Below are positions 23,231 through 34,468 of a DNA stretch of 64,000 nucleotides, one piece after another. The translations under genes and the position numbers were made by a program. Every line of letters starts with the position of its first letter. Position 1 is the stretch's first letter. This stretch comes from Timema cristinae (taxonomy: Eukaryota; Arthropoda; Insecta; Phasmatodea; Timematidae). The stretch lies in assembly GCA_039000515.1 (NCBI GenBank), contig JBCFYV010000100.1, positions 54,125,433 through 54,189,432 on the forward strand, in the 5' to 3' direction. The notes below the pieces were generated by a model. That model did no database searches. It was not told the DNA's origin and saw only the letters and a list, made by a program, of their open reading frames with translations.

Positions 23231-23396
23231 TTAATCTGGACTGATAATAATGAATGAATAACTAATACAAACAAAATTCTTAAAAACAATAAAACATTTT
23301 TCTATGTGTTGTTTTTCGAATGTGCACATTTCTCTTTAAACTCGAAACCAAGAAGTTCTCTCACGTCGTAATGACACCCTTCCTTGTTTGTCACAG

Positions 23397-23573
23397 GACC
23401 CGGCTCAACGCGGGAACCCGAGAGCCACCCGAGGCAGCCGAAAGTTCGGCACGGAGCAGCAGGAAGCGTCTTGGGACTCATCCAAGGTGAATGACAACCA
23501 GGAGAGCAGCAGAGACCAGGAGGTCGTCAGAGCGGCGCGCAGACCGGGGTCGAGAGATCGCGGCTATACGCAG
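23397..23573 (+). CDS. Exon 1 (first visible) of large Ser/Thr/Arg-rich protein gene
   Basis: This 177-nt exon encodes 59 residues, starting DPAQRGNPRATRG and ending RDRGYTQ. The acceptor is TTTGTCACAG just before 23397 and the donor is CAG|GTAATG. Both borders are phase 0. The composition is strongly hydrophilic (R, S, Q, E, D) and GC-rich compared with the flanking AT-rich DNA. It has no in-frame stop and no plausible initiator, so at least one upstream exon with the start codon must exist outside what I can recognise. I do not recognise the protein family. It joins in frame to the long exon at 24263. Confidence 0.75.
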
Positions 23574-23897
23574 GTAATGACTGGCTGGGTAGCGAGCATC
23601 CAGGACGGCGGTAAATGTCGGTTGATAAAGCGCTGGAATGACACAGCCAGCAAACCATGTATAATTAAATTAGTGGTTAAATGTAGCACGTCACCAGTTT
23701 CTTCATCTTCCTGTTCTGTTAGCGAGTCAGAAGCAACCAATTCTTGTTGAAAGCAGCCTTGGCCGTTACTATTTTAAACTTTGTCTCCTTTGTAAACTGC
23801 GAGTCTTTCGAAATTAAACTCCCTAAACATTTTAAATATTTGACATTCTCCCTCTGTTATTTACCTCCACAATGGTTATTCTTTCTGGGAAAGCCTC

Positions 23898-23932
<35 letters not shown>
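23898..23932 (+). repeat. (TA)n(CA)n microsatellite in intron 1
   Basis: ATATATATATATATATATAC then ACACACACAC. Confidence 0.9.
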
Positions 23933-24009
23933 AGTTTATCTGAGTAAAAAAAGGCTAGGGCACAGACAAATAATACACCCAGACTCTCAGCCTCCAGGTT
24001 AAAATGGTT

Positions 24010-24130
24010 GCGCTCCTTTTGGCAGCTTGAGTCTTTCAACACTAGGATCGCTGTGGTTAGTCTTATAATTACCCTGCAGTGACACTAGCGAAGCCCAGCG
24101 TTAAAGGACTCAAGCTGCCAAAAGGAGCGC
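24010..24130. mobile_element. MITE with perfect 24-bp terminal inverted repeats in intron 1
   Basis: GCGCTCCTTTTGGCAGCTTG plus AGTC (24010-24033) is the exact complement of 24107-24130. The 73-base centre has no ORF. It lies 130 bp upstream of the exon 2 acceptor. The superfamily is not assigned. Confidence 0.72.
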
Positions 24131-24262
24131 AGAAAACCCCCGTAAGGTTAAGAGTTTGTTTCTTACTTGTCTATGGACTAAACCCATTATCTAATCATCT
24201 ATTCATGTTAATAAGAAACAAAATGTGACAATATTTTAAAGTTTTTTTTTTCTCTTTTCCAG

Positions 24263-26095
24263 ACCAATTTCCAAGAGCCCGATACGGCCTCTTCCGTAAT
24301 AGCTCCTGTCACCCATCAACTCCTCTCTAGGTCCTTCTCTCAACGTCGGTCCTTTGCCGACGCGAGGGAAGAGGACCTCGTGGAAACGGTGCCCCGCGCC
24401 AGGACCTCTTTCGACAGCAGGGAGATTGCCGATAAACCTCTCAGGAGGAGGATTCCCTCGTCAGTCAAACCTGAGGCAACGGACGATAACACCAAGGGCA
24501 GATCTGACGTCAACATGACTCCCGGAGAAGACGTGCAGAGGATAAGAGGCGGCCGCAGAAAATCCTCGACGCACGCACCCGAAGCTTCCGCCGACAACGT
24601 TGGAAGGTCCCAGCCAAGAAGGAGTAGGACAACCACCATCTCCCCAGCGCAAGAGCAGCTGACTTCCAGTTTCGAAGGCGCCAGAAGACGCTCCTCTCCT
24701 AAAGACACAGCATTAACAAGTTCTTCAGATGCCACCACGAGGAGGAGAGGTCCTGCCAACGAAGGTAACAATGCAGTCCCTCAAGAAATAGAAAGTAGAG
24801 TAACGTCTTCCACAAGTGGTTCTCAAGAAATCAGCAAAAGCAGTCGGCGAAAACCTTCCAGAACATCTGCTCCCACTACATCCGACGATGCCTCACCTCT
24901 ACGGTCCCGAGGAGGTGCTAGAAGACAGCCGTCGACACAGGAAACCGTAGGGAGATCTTCTAGAACGGGATCTGGACGTCAAACAGCGACAACAACCACA
25001 ACCACTACTTCTACTACCACGACTACCCCTCCACCCGTCGCGGTGACGGTCAAGGACATTGAAGAGCTACAGGTGACTGCGAGTTCAGAGCCAGAAGGCG
25101 TCGCCGGGACCAGGGACCACATACCCGTCGTCGAGACCGTTGACGATCTGCCAGCAAACACAGGTCCCGCGTCAATCGTCGACGCTTTCAGCACCACCAG
25201 CAAGATGAACGGTCCTAATTCCGGTAAGCCTCGCGAGTACGTGGAAGAAAGCGTGGACGTTTCGAAAATCAGTCGAAACGCCGCCGGTCCGAGGAACGCA
25301 TCCCCATCTCCTAACGACCGGAGGAAGAAAACTTTTTCCAGAAGCACAACGGCCGAACAGGCCTCAGAATCTCAATCGGTCGAATCTTCGACGGCGGCCA
25401 TTTTCAGCAGGAGGAAGTCGCTTCGCAACCCGGTAGCGGACAGAGGTGAAAACATCCCCGCGTCAAGGAAGCAGACCCCGCGTAACTGGAGGACCACTCA
25501 TAGCCCCCTCGACCAAGATGAACCTATCTCAGCCTCTGCCGTCCCTGAAACCGCCAATCTGATATCATTTCCGGTGGAAGTGGTGTCCACCACCAGAGGC
25601 CCAGAGCTCGTCCCTAACGAACTGAACGCCATACCGGAACTAGTCCAACCTGTCAACGCCGAACAAGGATTCAGGAGGCTGAGGGTACCTTTGAGGAAGG
25701 ATCAGACCGAAGCCTCCGGTGACGCCGGTAGTCAAGAGATCGCCAGGACCAGACCGTCGTCGAGATTGAACGCCGCCTCTGGCAAGAGGGACAGTGAGAA
25801 CACCCCCGTCAGATCAGAGACGGTCCCGAAATTCAACAGGAGACCTTCTTGGACGAGACCAACCCCGTCCGATGACGCGAATTTGTCCCCGACCAGCTCT
25901 AACAGGGACAGGACCACGGAGTCTAGCGTGGCTGACGTCACGTCCGGAAGGAGGAAAGTTACCGCAGAGCCCTCGAGGAGAGGCGTAGACCCCCAGATCA
26001 GTAAAGGTCGACCTAAAGACCCGCTGAAGTTTGAACCGCGCCGGCCTGGAAGGCTGACATCTTCTGCCAATGCTTACAGAACATCACATGAACAG
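24263..26095 (+). CDS. Exon 2: long Arg/Ser-rich exon with repeated RRxS motifs
   Basis: This is the longest open stretch in the window: 1833 nt, 611 codons, phase 0 at both ends. The acceptor is TCTTTTCCAG and the donor CAG|GTGACA. The product is low-complexity and basic. A loose motif of two or three Arg followed by a Ser and then a Ser/Thr/Asp/Ala segment recurs (RRRIPSS, GRRKSST, ARRRSSP, SRRKPSR, ARRQPST, SRRKSLR, RRPSWTR, GRRKVTA), so the exon probably grew by degenerate internal duplication. A pure Thr/Ser tract lies near 24989-25030, followed by PPP and a more ordered segment, VAVTVKDIEELQVTASSEPE. There is no membrane segment or cysteine pattern. RRxS is a consensus for basophilic kinases such as PKA, but phosphorylation here is only inference. 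The long open frame and its sharp GC contrast with the introns make coding status nearly certain. The function is unknown. Confidence 0.9.
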
Positions 26096-26192
26096 GTGAC
26101 ATTCTTTTGTTTAACATTAAACTATTAAGTCATAATTTGTTATAAAGCACAGGTTATACCCATGTGTACTTATTAATCTAATATGTATCTAG

Positions 26193-26410
26193 CCCCATGG
26201 TGTAGTGGTCGGTGCACCTGTCTATGGACCTAGGAGTTCCGGGCTCGATTCCCGGCTGGTACCTTGGGTATTTTTCCTTTTAGGGAATAATCCTAACGGT
26301 CGCCAGGGGTTGATAAATTAGACTTAAGTTATGTTTAAACCTCCATATTTACTATCATCATATCATCTCATTGCGCATACAAGTGATGGATAGTAAGACA
26401 CAACAAAATT
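26193..26410 (+). mobile_element. tRNA-headed SINE-like element in intron 2
   Basis: AGCCCCATGGTGTAGTGGTC (A box) and GGGCTCGATTCCCGGCTGGT (B box) look like a tRNA, but the acceptor-stem ends do not pair. A body follows, ending GGATAGTAAGACACAACAAA, a distant relative of the common tail. So this is a SINE head, not a tRNA gene. Confidence 0.6.
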
Positions 26411-26473
26411 ATAATCTAACCTAACCTAACCCAGCTTAACCTAAACTAAACAAGCCTAACCTAGTAGAAGGCA

Positions 26474-26770
26474 AGGTAACCTGGCGGTCCAAGGGTAAGG
26501 TGTCAAACTTCTGTGCTGAGGGTCCGGGGTTCAATCCTCGGTCCCGGCACAGATTTATCTGATTACCAAACCCTTCCTTCACCTCTGACAAGACGTGTAT
26601 TAATAACAACTTGTGAATGTGTGGAATACCAGGCCTCCACCATGGTTCGGATTCCACGTTAAACTGTAGGTTCTCCATTTCATCTCACAATCACCCTACC
26701 ATTACACATTAGCGTAAGTGCGTATAACCAGAACGGGTAGTAAGACGCGGTGCTAATAACAATAAAAATA
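26474..26770 (+). mobile_element. SINE type A in intron 2
   Basis: This full-length copy in sense orientation (AGGTAACCTGGCGGTCCAAG ... ACGGGTAGTAAGACGCGGTG) ends about 220 bp before exon 3. A telomere-like CTAACCTAACC stretch lies just 5' of it at 26414-26430. Confidence 0.8.
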
Positions 26771-26989
26771 GACGGGCCGAATTCATATATCCCCGCGGGT
26801 CTTATCTGTTATAATCTCCTGGCCAGTGATCGTGGCCAAACTAACATACGATAATCCTCCTGGCCATGATCGTGCCCAACTAAGCCATGCACTTTCGGGG
26901 CAAGGGGTCACTGGCCCAACTGGTATGCACCGCTCCAATTATTACTAATTCATGCCTCAAGTTAAACGTATTTTTTCTTTATTCTCGAG

Positions 26990-27097
26990 GTTGAGGTGCG
27001 ACCAGAATCAGACGTTACCTTGGAGGAAACACATCCCATGGAGGTTCAGGAGACCAGGGACATCTTAAAGAACGTCAGGTACACGGAGCAGGCAGAG
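26990..27097 (+). CDS. Exon 3 of the Ser/Thr/Arg-rich gene
   Basis: This exon encodes 36 codons in phase 0-0, reading VEVRPESDVTLEETHPMEVQ and ending NVRYTEQAE. The acceptor is a T-rich tract ending CTCGAG and the donor is GAG|GTAAGA. The segment is acidic, unlike the basic exon before it. A second GT (CAG|GTACAC at 27079) is present, but it would leave a phase that cannot be continued into exon 4. Confidence 0.75.
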
Positions 27098-27194
27098 GTA
27101 AGACTCCTTCCTGTCTTATAGGGGTATTTAACGGGCGCTTTCTAAACACTAGTTTACATGACACATGGACCAACCTATAGACAGTCCACTTTTC

Positions 27195-27460
27195 GGTCAG
27201 CATTAACTAGTGGTCATAGATCCTGGCTACAGGTCCAAAGGTATCGGGTTCGATCCCCGCGCATCCAGATTCTCTGTGAAGACAAAGTGTCTGGAATGGG
27301 ATCAAACTCAGCCCCCTAAGGACAAATGAGGGGATATTTGAACAAATAAGTAGCTGCTCCAGTATAGAAAACTGAGATTAGTGGCTGGTAGGATTTATTG
27401 TGCTGACCACATGAAACCATCCAAATAAGTTGGCATTATATTCGCCAACAGACGGCGGCC
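27195..27460 (+). mobile_element. SINE type D in intron 3
   Basis: The B box GTATCGGGTTCGATCCCCGC and the body GATCAAACTCAGCCCCCTAA and GCTGACCACATGAAACC match the copy at 19050. Confidence 0.68.
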
Positions 27461-27594
27461 GCTCGGTCGTTACGGCTCGCTTAGCTATAGGTATTGTTAA
27501 TATCTATCAAAAGTGACAGCTACAGATCACATGACTTGGCGTATGAAACGTGAAAATAGAGCTAACAACTTTAATCTAATTATTGTCAGATAAG

Positions 27595-27732
27595 AAAGAG
27601 CAAACATTGACGACGATCATGTTTCAGCCGTCGCGCTCCCCTCAGAGTGACCTTGAGGAATCCTTCATCACCCGCAGCTCCCAGCAGGTCGTCACCATCA
27701 CCGTCCTGCCAGAGACCACCAGCGCCATCCAG
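27595..27732 (+). CDS. Exon 4 of the Ser/Thr/Arg-rich gene
   Basis: This exon encodes 46 codons, KEQTLTTIMFQPSRSPQSDL through VLPETTSAIQ, with donor CAG|GTACAC. The acceptor is inferred from phase. The obvious TTGTCAG at 27589 would bring in an early stop when joined to exon 3, while the AG five bases downstream (GATAAG|AAAGAG) keeps phase 0. If exon 3 used another donor, the first one or two residues would change. The body of the exon is well supported by open frame and composition. Confidence 0.7.
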
Positions 27733-27965
27733 GTACACCCTGATTTGGGGAAGGGAACCACGTTCCGGAAGGACTTGTTTTGTACTAGGAGTCTTCTGAA
27801 GTAGTTGAGGGTAGAACTGGAGACTTAGCAGTCGGAGCATTGTGGCTCGCGGCCCACACCCGTCAGGAGGCTCCACAGGCGTTGATAGAGGAGAGTAGGG
27901 GGGGTAACATAGGGGGACATGTCCTCCCGAAGGCCTCGAATGTGATTCGGATTAATTTGTTTCAG

Positions 27966-28100
27966 GAGCCGGTGAACAGCTTGTTCTCTAGCCGTTCCCC
28001 GGACTTCCCGGCCAGGTTCGCCAACCTGAGGAACAAATACCGCGCCAGCCTCGACACCGACGCCAAGGCATCCAGTGGGACTCGAACCAGGAAATACCAG
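27966..28100 (+). CDS. Exon 5 of the Ser/Thr/Arg-rich gene
   Basis: This exon encodes 45 codons in phase 0-0, from EPVNSLFSSRSPDFPARFAN to GTRTRKYQ. The acceptor is TTGTTTCAG and the donor CAG|GTAACA. It contains FPARFANLRNKYRASL, a less repetitive basic/aromatic stretch. A similar pattern appears in exon 6 (FSAGYRKSS) and exon 7 (FSARYKSDLL), which suggests a short F-x-A-R/G-Y/F-R/K motif repeated once per exon. Confidence 0.8.
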
Positions 28101-28263
28101 GTAACATATCCTCAAATACAATCATAACAGGTAAAAACAAAAATCCACAGATTTTCTTTATCTCTTTTCGAAAGAGGGGGAAAAAATCATTTCTAAGAAC
28201 CGAACCCGGTATTCTCATCCAAACGACGTCACCGTCTCACTGTCTAAATCACGCCTCCCCCAG

Positions 28264-28512
28264 AAACCCGGTTCGGACGCAGCCCCCGTGACGGAGTCCT
28301 CGCGTCAAATCCCGGCAACGGTCGCAGGCAGACCCGAGCACGGTCCCAGACACAGGTTCTCCCCGGGGGCCGCCGAGAGGCCTTTGTTCAGCGCCGGGTA
28401 CCGCAAGAGTTCCTCCCCACCCTCACCGCTGGAAGAGGACGCGTCCCGCCCCTCTTCCACCCCCGGCAGGTCCACCTCCGGCATCAGGCGCAGCGTGCCT
28501 GTCACGCCCCCG
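28264..28512 (+). CDS. Exon 6: Ser/Pro/Arg-rich exon
   Basis: This exon encodes 83 codons in phase 0-0, from KPGSDAAPVTESSRQIPATV to RRSVPVTPP. The acceptor is CTCCCCCAG and the donor CCG|GTAAGT, a near-consensus site. It is GC-rich and carries the RPLFSAGYRKSSSPPSP segment. A minus-strand SINE remnant begins about 25 bases past the donor, so the next intron was invaded right next to its 5' splice site. Confidence 0.82.
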
Positions 28513-28537
28513 GTAAGTTCAACTTTCGCTGTCACCG

Positions 28538-28770
28538 CGTCTTACTACTCGTCCTGTGCACTTGTTACTCTAATGTGATACGCATGAGTAAGGTTGAATT
28601 TAGAAGAAATGCACCCGCATTTGTGTGGATAGAGTGTTGATTACATTTAGGAAGAAACCACCTCACTACACCCAACTGGGACTCTAACCCTGATCTCCCT
28701 ATCATCGGCAGTCTAGTCTATCGCGAGAGTGACGCCCTGGACCATTCGACCACCGACGGGGTTTTTTATA
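28538..28770 (-). mobile_element. SINE type C starting just past the exon 6 donor
   Basis: The reverse tail CACCGCGTCTTACTACTCGT starts about 25 bases after the splice donor. The head complement GACCATTCGACCACCGACG closes it. Confidence 0.72.
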
Positions 28771-28859
28771 AACCCTAAATTCTGATATGACACCAAGCGA
28801 GTTAAGTGCCTTAAAAACTACTTTCTTAAAATATAAAAATAAAGGCTATAGTCTCGTCT

Positions 28860-29260
28860 TGCCTGGTTCGTCCCGGTGAAAATATGAGGTCAGGGTTGAA
28901 ATCCCGACTGGGTGTATTGAGTAATTTTTTTCCCCCCTAAATAGTTGACCCCTCTTGCTCCATACAAATGAGGGTGCATGTCTGCTCAACCTGACCTTCC
29001 TTTTACCCTATTTATTTAATTATCAGTAGAGCCTGTCTTGTAATTGTTATCACAACGTCTTACTGGTACGAGTAGGGCTGCCATCTTATGATTTAAAACC
29101 CCATCGGTGGTCGCGCCGTCTAAGGATTTACTATCGCAATAGACTGGGACTTCCGGTGAAGGGGAGATCTGGGTTATAATCCCGGTTGGGTTTACTAAAG
29201 CTGTTTTTTCTTCTACTCTATACTCAACCTTATCACGTTTGCGTGGCTATTATATAATTT
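28860..29260 (+). mobile_element. Two diverged type C-like SINE remnants
   Basis: Two consecutive B-box blocks (GGGTTGAAATCCCGACTGGG at about 28893 and GGTTATAATCCCGGTTGGGT at about 29171) follow head-like sequence. The tails are degraded. Confidence 0.45.
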
Positions 29261-29386
29261 AAGAGTAGAAGGGAAATAGGGGGAACGTCACATTACACAC
29301 ATTTTCCAGGACAAACAACTTTTATAACTTAAACCCCATAAGGGCACCAGTAAGTACTTTCTAATCATCATCATCATCATCATCAT

Positions 29387-29790
29387 GCAGAATTTCCTGC
29401 CACTGCAAGAGTCTGTCTCAAACACAAGCCCCTCCATTTACTTCTGTCCTCTCAACACCTTTCTTACTCCGTGACGGCCCTATTACTCCTCTCCACACTC
29501 CCTTTATCCACTGTCCCTGGTCTTCCTCCTGGCCTCCACCTATATTTAGTGCATCCCCCTTGGAGTCTTTCCCCTCTTCCATCCCCTTCACATGTCCATG
29601 CCCCTCATCCACTTCTCTAGTCTTCCCTGCTGGGGTCTCCCCTTCATCCTCTCTCATCTCTCCTCACACCCAATCTCACTTGTCACCTGTCCATCTGGCA
29701 CTCCTCATTTTCTCCTTCTCTATTTCCTGCCCCCTATCCTTTTCAACTTGTACATACCTACGCCTGTAAATTTCATCTCATGTGTTATAC
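29387..29790 (+). repeat. C/T-rich unique stretch after a CAT microsatellite
   Basis: ATCATCATCATCATCATCAT at about 29367 is followed by 400 bases rich in C and T. Open frames in both directions (for example SSIPFTCPCPSSTSLVFPAG) have low complexity and no splice context. I do not call a gene. It may be a dispersed repeat. Confidence 0.35.
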
Positions 29791-29817
29791 ATAGGCCCTT
29801 ATCTTAAACAATAATAT

Positions 29818-30332
29818 TTAAATATGACGTAGACCTTTTTAAATAATATAAAAGTTTATTAGAAAGGTCATCATGATTTCTAACAGATGGCAGCACTAAC
29901 TTAATTTAAATATGACAGAGACCTCTTTTAACCATAATATAAAGTTATTAGAAAGGTTCATGATTGTCTAACAGATGGCAGCACTAACTTAATTTAAATA
30001 TGACAGAGACCTCTTTAACCCTAATATAAGTATATTAGAAAGGTTCATGATTGTCTAACAATGGCAGCACTAACTTAATTTAAATATGACAGAGCCTTTT
30101 AACCATAATATAAAGTATATTAGAAAGGTATCATGATTGTCTAACAGATGCAGCACTAACTTAATTTAAATATGACAGAGACTCTTAACCATAATAAAGT
30201 TATTAGAAAGGTATCATGATTGTCTACAGATGCAGCACTAACTTATTTAATATGACAGAGACCTTTAACCATAATAAGTTTTAGAAGGTTCATGATTGTC
30301 TAACAGTGACAGCACTACTTAATTTAATATGA
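29818..30332 (+). repeat. 88-bp tandem repeat, about 6 units, decaying downstream
   Basis: The unit contains AATATGACAGAGACCTCTTT, ACCATAATATAAAG, AGAAAGGTATCATGATTGTC and AGATGGCAGCACTAACTTAA. Each later unit has lost more single bases from homopolymers or dinucleotides. A lone reverse unit lies at about 20283-20370. The array ends about 75 bp before exon 7. Confidence 0.85.
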
Positions 30333-30408
30333 TCATAGCTTATAACGAAAAAGTGTATTATAACTCGATTAAACAAAAGTGTTATTTTAAGGATGTTGTT
30401 TCCTTCAG

Positions 30409-30582
30409 AGAGACGTATCCACGACGTCATCATCGGTCGGCGTTCCCCGGTTCAGCGCTCGCTACAAGAGCGACCTGCTGCGCGCCGCGACGGGCCTCAG
30501 GGCTACCACCACACCGGTGTATCTACCCACGGTACCAACCGTCCGACCCAACACCAGTACCACCACGGAGGGAACAAGCATC
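30409..30582 (+). CDS. Exon 7 of the Ser/Thr/Arg-rich gene
   Basis: This exon encodes 58 codons in phase 0-0, from RDVSTTSSSVGVPRFSARYK to TSTTTEGTSI. The acceptor is TTTCCTTCAG and the donor ATC|GTGAGT. It includes PRFSARYKSDLLRAATGLRA, which resembles the FPARFANLRNKYRASL block of exon 5, then shifts into a Thr/Pro-rich run that leads into the mucin-like part of exon 8. Confidence 0.82.
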
Positions 30583-33500
30583 GTGAGTGCGACTTTAGGT
30601 TAAGAGGATCGGCAGGGGAAGAAAAAAAAAAACGATTTTTTTAAATCAATGCTATCAGCTATCCGGATATCCCTAGGTTATATTTAAAAAAAATACATGA
30701 TAGGTAAGATGAAATTATAGACTTGAAACACATTAATTAAATGATTTTTTATAATTTTAAGTGAATTCTATTAAAATGATAGTATCAATACACGACTTAA
30801 CAAACCATGTCAACTTAAGACCCCACGTAGACATCTTTAACGCTTTTGTATTTACAAATCGAATAAAAGAACGAACTCGTAATCAAATAATAAATATCTT
30901 CGTCGTCATTCAGAATAGAACTTGGGACCCGCGGACTTGTGGTTCACTACTTTAAGCACTTAGTAATGGCGATGGGCTTCATATTAATGTGTGGTTGTTT
31001 AAAACATTTCAAAAGTGAAAACAAAATTAATAACGATACTGGTCGGATAAGATGTTAAAATTTTACTTTAAAATTAGTTTAATAATTTTGCTTGAGAGCT
31101 TTAATATTTGATTTGGAGATTTTATATAAAATTTTAAAGAAAATTCACCTAGAGGTGTTTATTAATAAATAATTAAAGGCTTCTTTTAACAGGTATAAAC
31201 TACTTATTTTGTTAAAAAAAAGTTTAAAACTAATAAGTACATTTTTAAAATCAATTTTGAACTTAGGTTTGTCGAGAATATTGTTTTCTTGGCATTCCTT
31301 AAACTTAATCCTTTACGAATATTTAATGGGTTTTTTTATTTCTTAAAATGTATTAATTTTTTACCACTCTTTACCCCGGGAAATTTCGGCTTTATTTTAA
31401 AGGCAAACCTTTCCTTAAGTTTGTCCTGTTGGTAGTTTAGGTATGTGATGTCATCCTGAAGTCCAGCAGTTTGCAGTACATGCCTGTAGTGATTGCGGTC
31501 TAACAGACAAGGCGTAGAATATTAACAGCTTTTCACTTGCAAGAATTGTCTTTCTCCACTAATCATAATGTGTTAAAAATAGTTATACTACTATTTTAAT
31601 ATTTTTTTAAAGTATAAAGTAATTTTTAAAACAAAAAAAAAAAGTTTTTCATTCGAAATTTAAAAAAAAATCATACAAATAAGTTACACTAATTTAGTCA
31701 ATTTTTGAGATCATATTTAAAATGTATTAATTCCTTTACATTTCAGAAATGGTTTATAAAACCAGAGTGTATATATGTATATAATTGTGTATGTTTTAAC
31801 AAATTACAAGAAAATATTAATAAAACATCTAAATGATAATAGAAATTTATATTTTTTTTACCAAAACAATGTAAACATTTTATCTTTTAGTAAATTACCT
31901 TCAACTCTTTCTCTATTTCAAAAATATTTTCTTTTATTTATTTACCTAAATTGGGTATATTAGTTAAACCTGGAGAAAAATTTTTGTAATGGTTTTTATT
32001 TTATTTTCAAAGCTTTTTATTTTAGTTTTTTTTAGAAAGCATGGCTTTAATGTTTTTCTTGTAGTTTAGTTTTAAAATAAAATAATCATTAGGAAAAGGT
32101 ACTAATTCGGTTGAATTTTTTATATTTATAAACACAAATCAGTAATATATAAACGATAATATTGTTTCCCAAACTTTAGCCTGTCAAGGTCAGGGTGTAG
32201 TTACAAATTAAGGACGGAAACTAGTACCTGATATTTTGTAAAGTATAAACGGTTGTTAAAATGTTTAATAAAGCCTCAGTGATTATCTAAACAAATCCGT
32301 AACATAGGGAAAGAAATTATATATATAATTTCCTAATGCGTGCGAGTGTTTCCAAACTTTATACAGATTCCTCTAGATGTCCTTGAAAAATTAAACTTCG
32401 CACACTTGTATTAAAGACAGACCATGGAACAGAACCTAACAAATCCGTATTTTCAAATTTACTAAAATTAAAATAAAAAGTTTAACATTTTAGAAAACAT
32501 TCTAAAATAGTAATTTTTTTCCTCATCATTTGTATTTAACAATAATTTAATTTCATAACTTTTTATCACAAGTAAATTTGTATAGCTCATTTAATCTCAT
32601 TTTATTTTTTAAAAAAACTATTGTATTTTAAATTGGATTTTATTTAACATTCTACATATAAAATAGAAAAATAACTTGACACTAATAAAACTCTTATTAA
32701 CTTAAAAAAATATGGTAAATTCTTTTTATAATTATTAATGTTGATTAATTCTATTTGATAATATAAAAACATTATAACATAAAATTTCAAGTCGTTATTC
32801 AATACAACTTAGTGTGACATTGTTTATCCCCTAAAATCCTATAGAGATTATCACAACACAGTTTGGGAAACAAATGCACTAAGACATAACTATAATAACA
32901 ATAACGCTGCTAATTTCACAATTTATTTAGACAAGGTAAGTGCCTAAAAGAAACAACTGATTAATTTGTAGTTAATAAACTTTCACGTCACCTTTTCCTA
33001 ATGCCTTGTGTGTATATATTTATTTCTTAAATAACTATTTTGTTTCACCTAATCTATTGTAATTATCTCTTATTTCTCACTATAATCTTTAAATATCTCT
33101 CCGCTTACTTTCAACTTAGAACTTAGCAATAAAAAGCCAAACAAATGAATGACAAACACTTCTTTATATCTTACTTATGCTTTTTTTATTTTCTTCATTG
33201 GTAGACGTATATCATCTTTCGCTAATCTTCATATTAACAGGCTCTTTGATTTGTTTATTTATTTCATTTTTCATTAGACATTAGTTTTATTTTCTAGCAC
33301 TAATTTATTATTTAAGACTTTATCAAAACAAAGGACTTTTAAGATTCGGATGGAACCAATGACGTGACATCACCACATCTGGAATTTCGGATGGAATTAA
33401 ATAATTGTGGAACGACATTGGGAAGATCTTTCCCCCCACCACACAAGACGGAAACTTTCTTTTCAAAATTAGACAAATGGATTAATATGGAATTCAAAAT

Positions 33501-34468
33501 AATCAAAATATATATTGGAGCAAATGTTTCCAAAAATAATTCTAAAAAAATAATTTGAAATAAAAAATAATAATCAAGACGAATACAATTTTAATTATAA
33601 CGTTGACTTCAAAAGACACGGACATGACTAAATTTTGAAACTTGAGTGTAAATTTATTTTGACTGAGATAAGAAAAAAAAAAAACGGAAGTGAATTTTAA
33701 ATGACTAATTGTAGTATTGATCGTTAAAATGTATGAAAATAGCAAACAAATTTTAAAAAAAAAGCGGAAAAACAAACAAAAAACGAGACAATAATATGAG
33801 ATTCTCTTGTTTTCCATAAAGGCCGTGGAGTTATCTCGAGGCGACAAACAGGAGATGCGTTCCCATTGGGCAAACCGGTTGTGATGTCACCGAGCGCGCA
33901 GCCAATGAGAGAAGACTTGACTTGACAGTGATTGCCAGTGTTAGCTTCATTAAAATCATCTGATCATCGCCATGGAGAAAAATAATCCCCCCTCCCTCCC
34001 ACCTTAACCACAAAAATCACACCAAAAATAGGAGGGGGGGGGACAAACTATCACATCCAAAACGACGTGAATTCACTCATGGACATTTAATATTACATTT
34101 TCTTCATTACTCATTAACATGATATTCATTAAATTAGAATAAAGAGTTAAAGTGTATTTTTTTAAATAATTTAAATACTACTGCTGTAGTTGATAGAATA
34201 GGTATTAAATCGTGCTATATAAATGAGCAAAACTTTAAGAAAATAAATAAATATAGATTTAAAAGTTTTGTGCATTAGATTGATGCTGATGTAGGGGGTT
34301 AAGTGGATTTAAAATTAGAGGTCCATTATAGAGCTTAAATATTATTCAATCAAACGGACTATCTGTATAAGTTACGTTAAATAAAAATAAAAAGTTATAA
34401 ATTATTTAAATGTTTGGCTTTTTATTGAATAATAATAAAAAAAAAACGTGATCCCCCCAAATCTGCAG
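30583..34468 (+). other. Intron 7, AT-rich, no gene seen
   Basis: This 3.9-kb intron has very AT-rich unique-looking sequence and none of the SINE types found elsewhere. A short CpG-containing patch at about 33820-33990 stands out (see findings). I see no supported exon. Confidence 0.5.

Noticed and set aside
24340..25347. Long reverse-strand open frames opposite exon 2
   Set aside because: They are antisense shadows of a Ser/Arg-rich coding exon with biased codons. Splice sites and phase support only the plus strand.
26196..26270. Possible tRNA gene
   Set aside because: A and B boxes are present, but the acceptor stem does not pair and a SINE body follows. No intact tRNA gene was found in the window.
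26414..26462. Telomere-like CTAACCTAACC repeats
   Set aside because: Only a few imperfect units; the TTAGG-type arthropod telomere repeat would be an uninterrupted (CCTAA)n array.
29418..29807. Open frames in both directions over a C/T-rich block
   Set aside because: Low-complexity C/T-rich DNA without splice context or domain; the frames follow from lack of stops.
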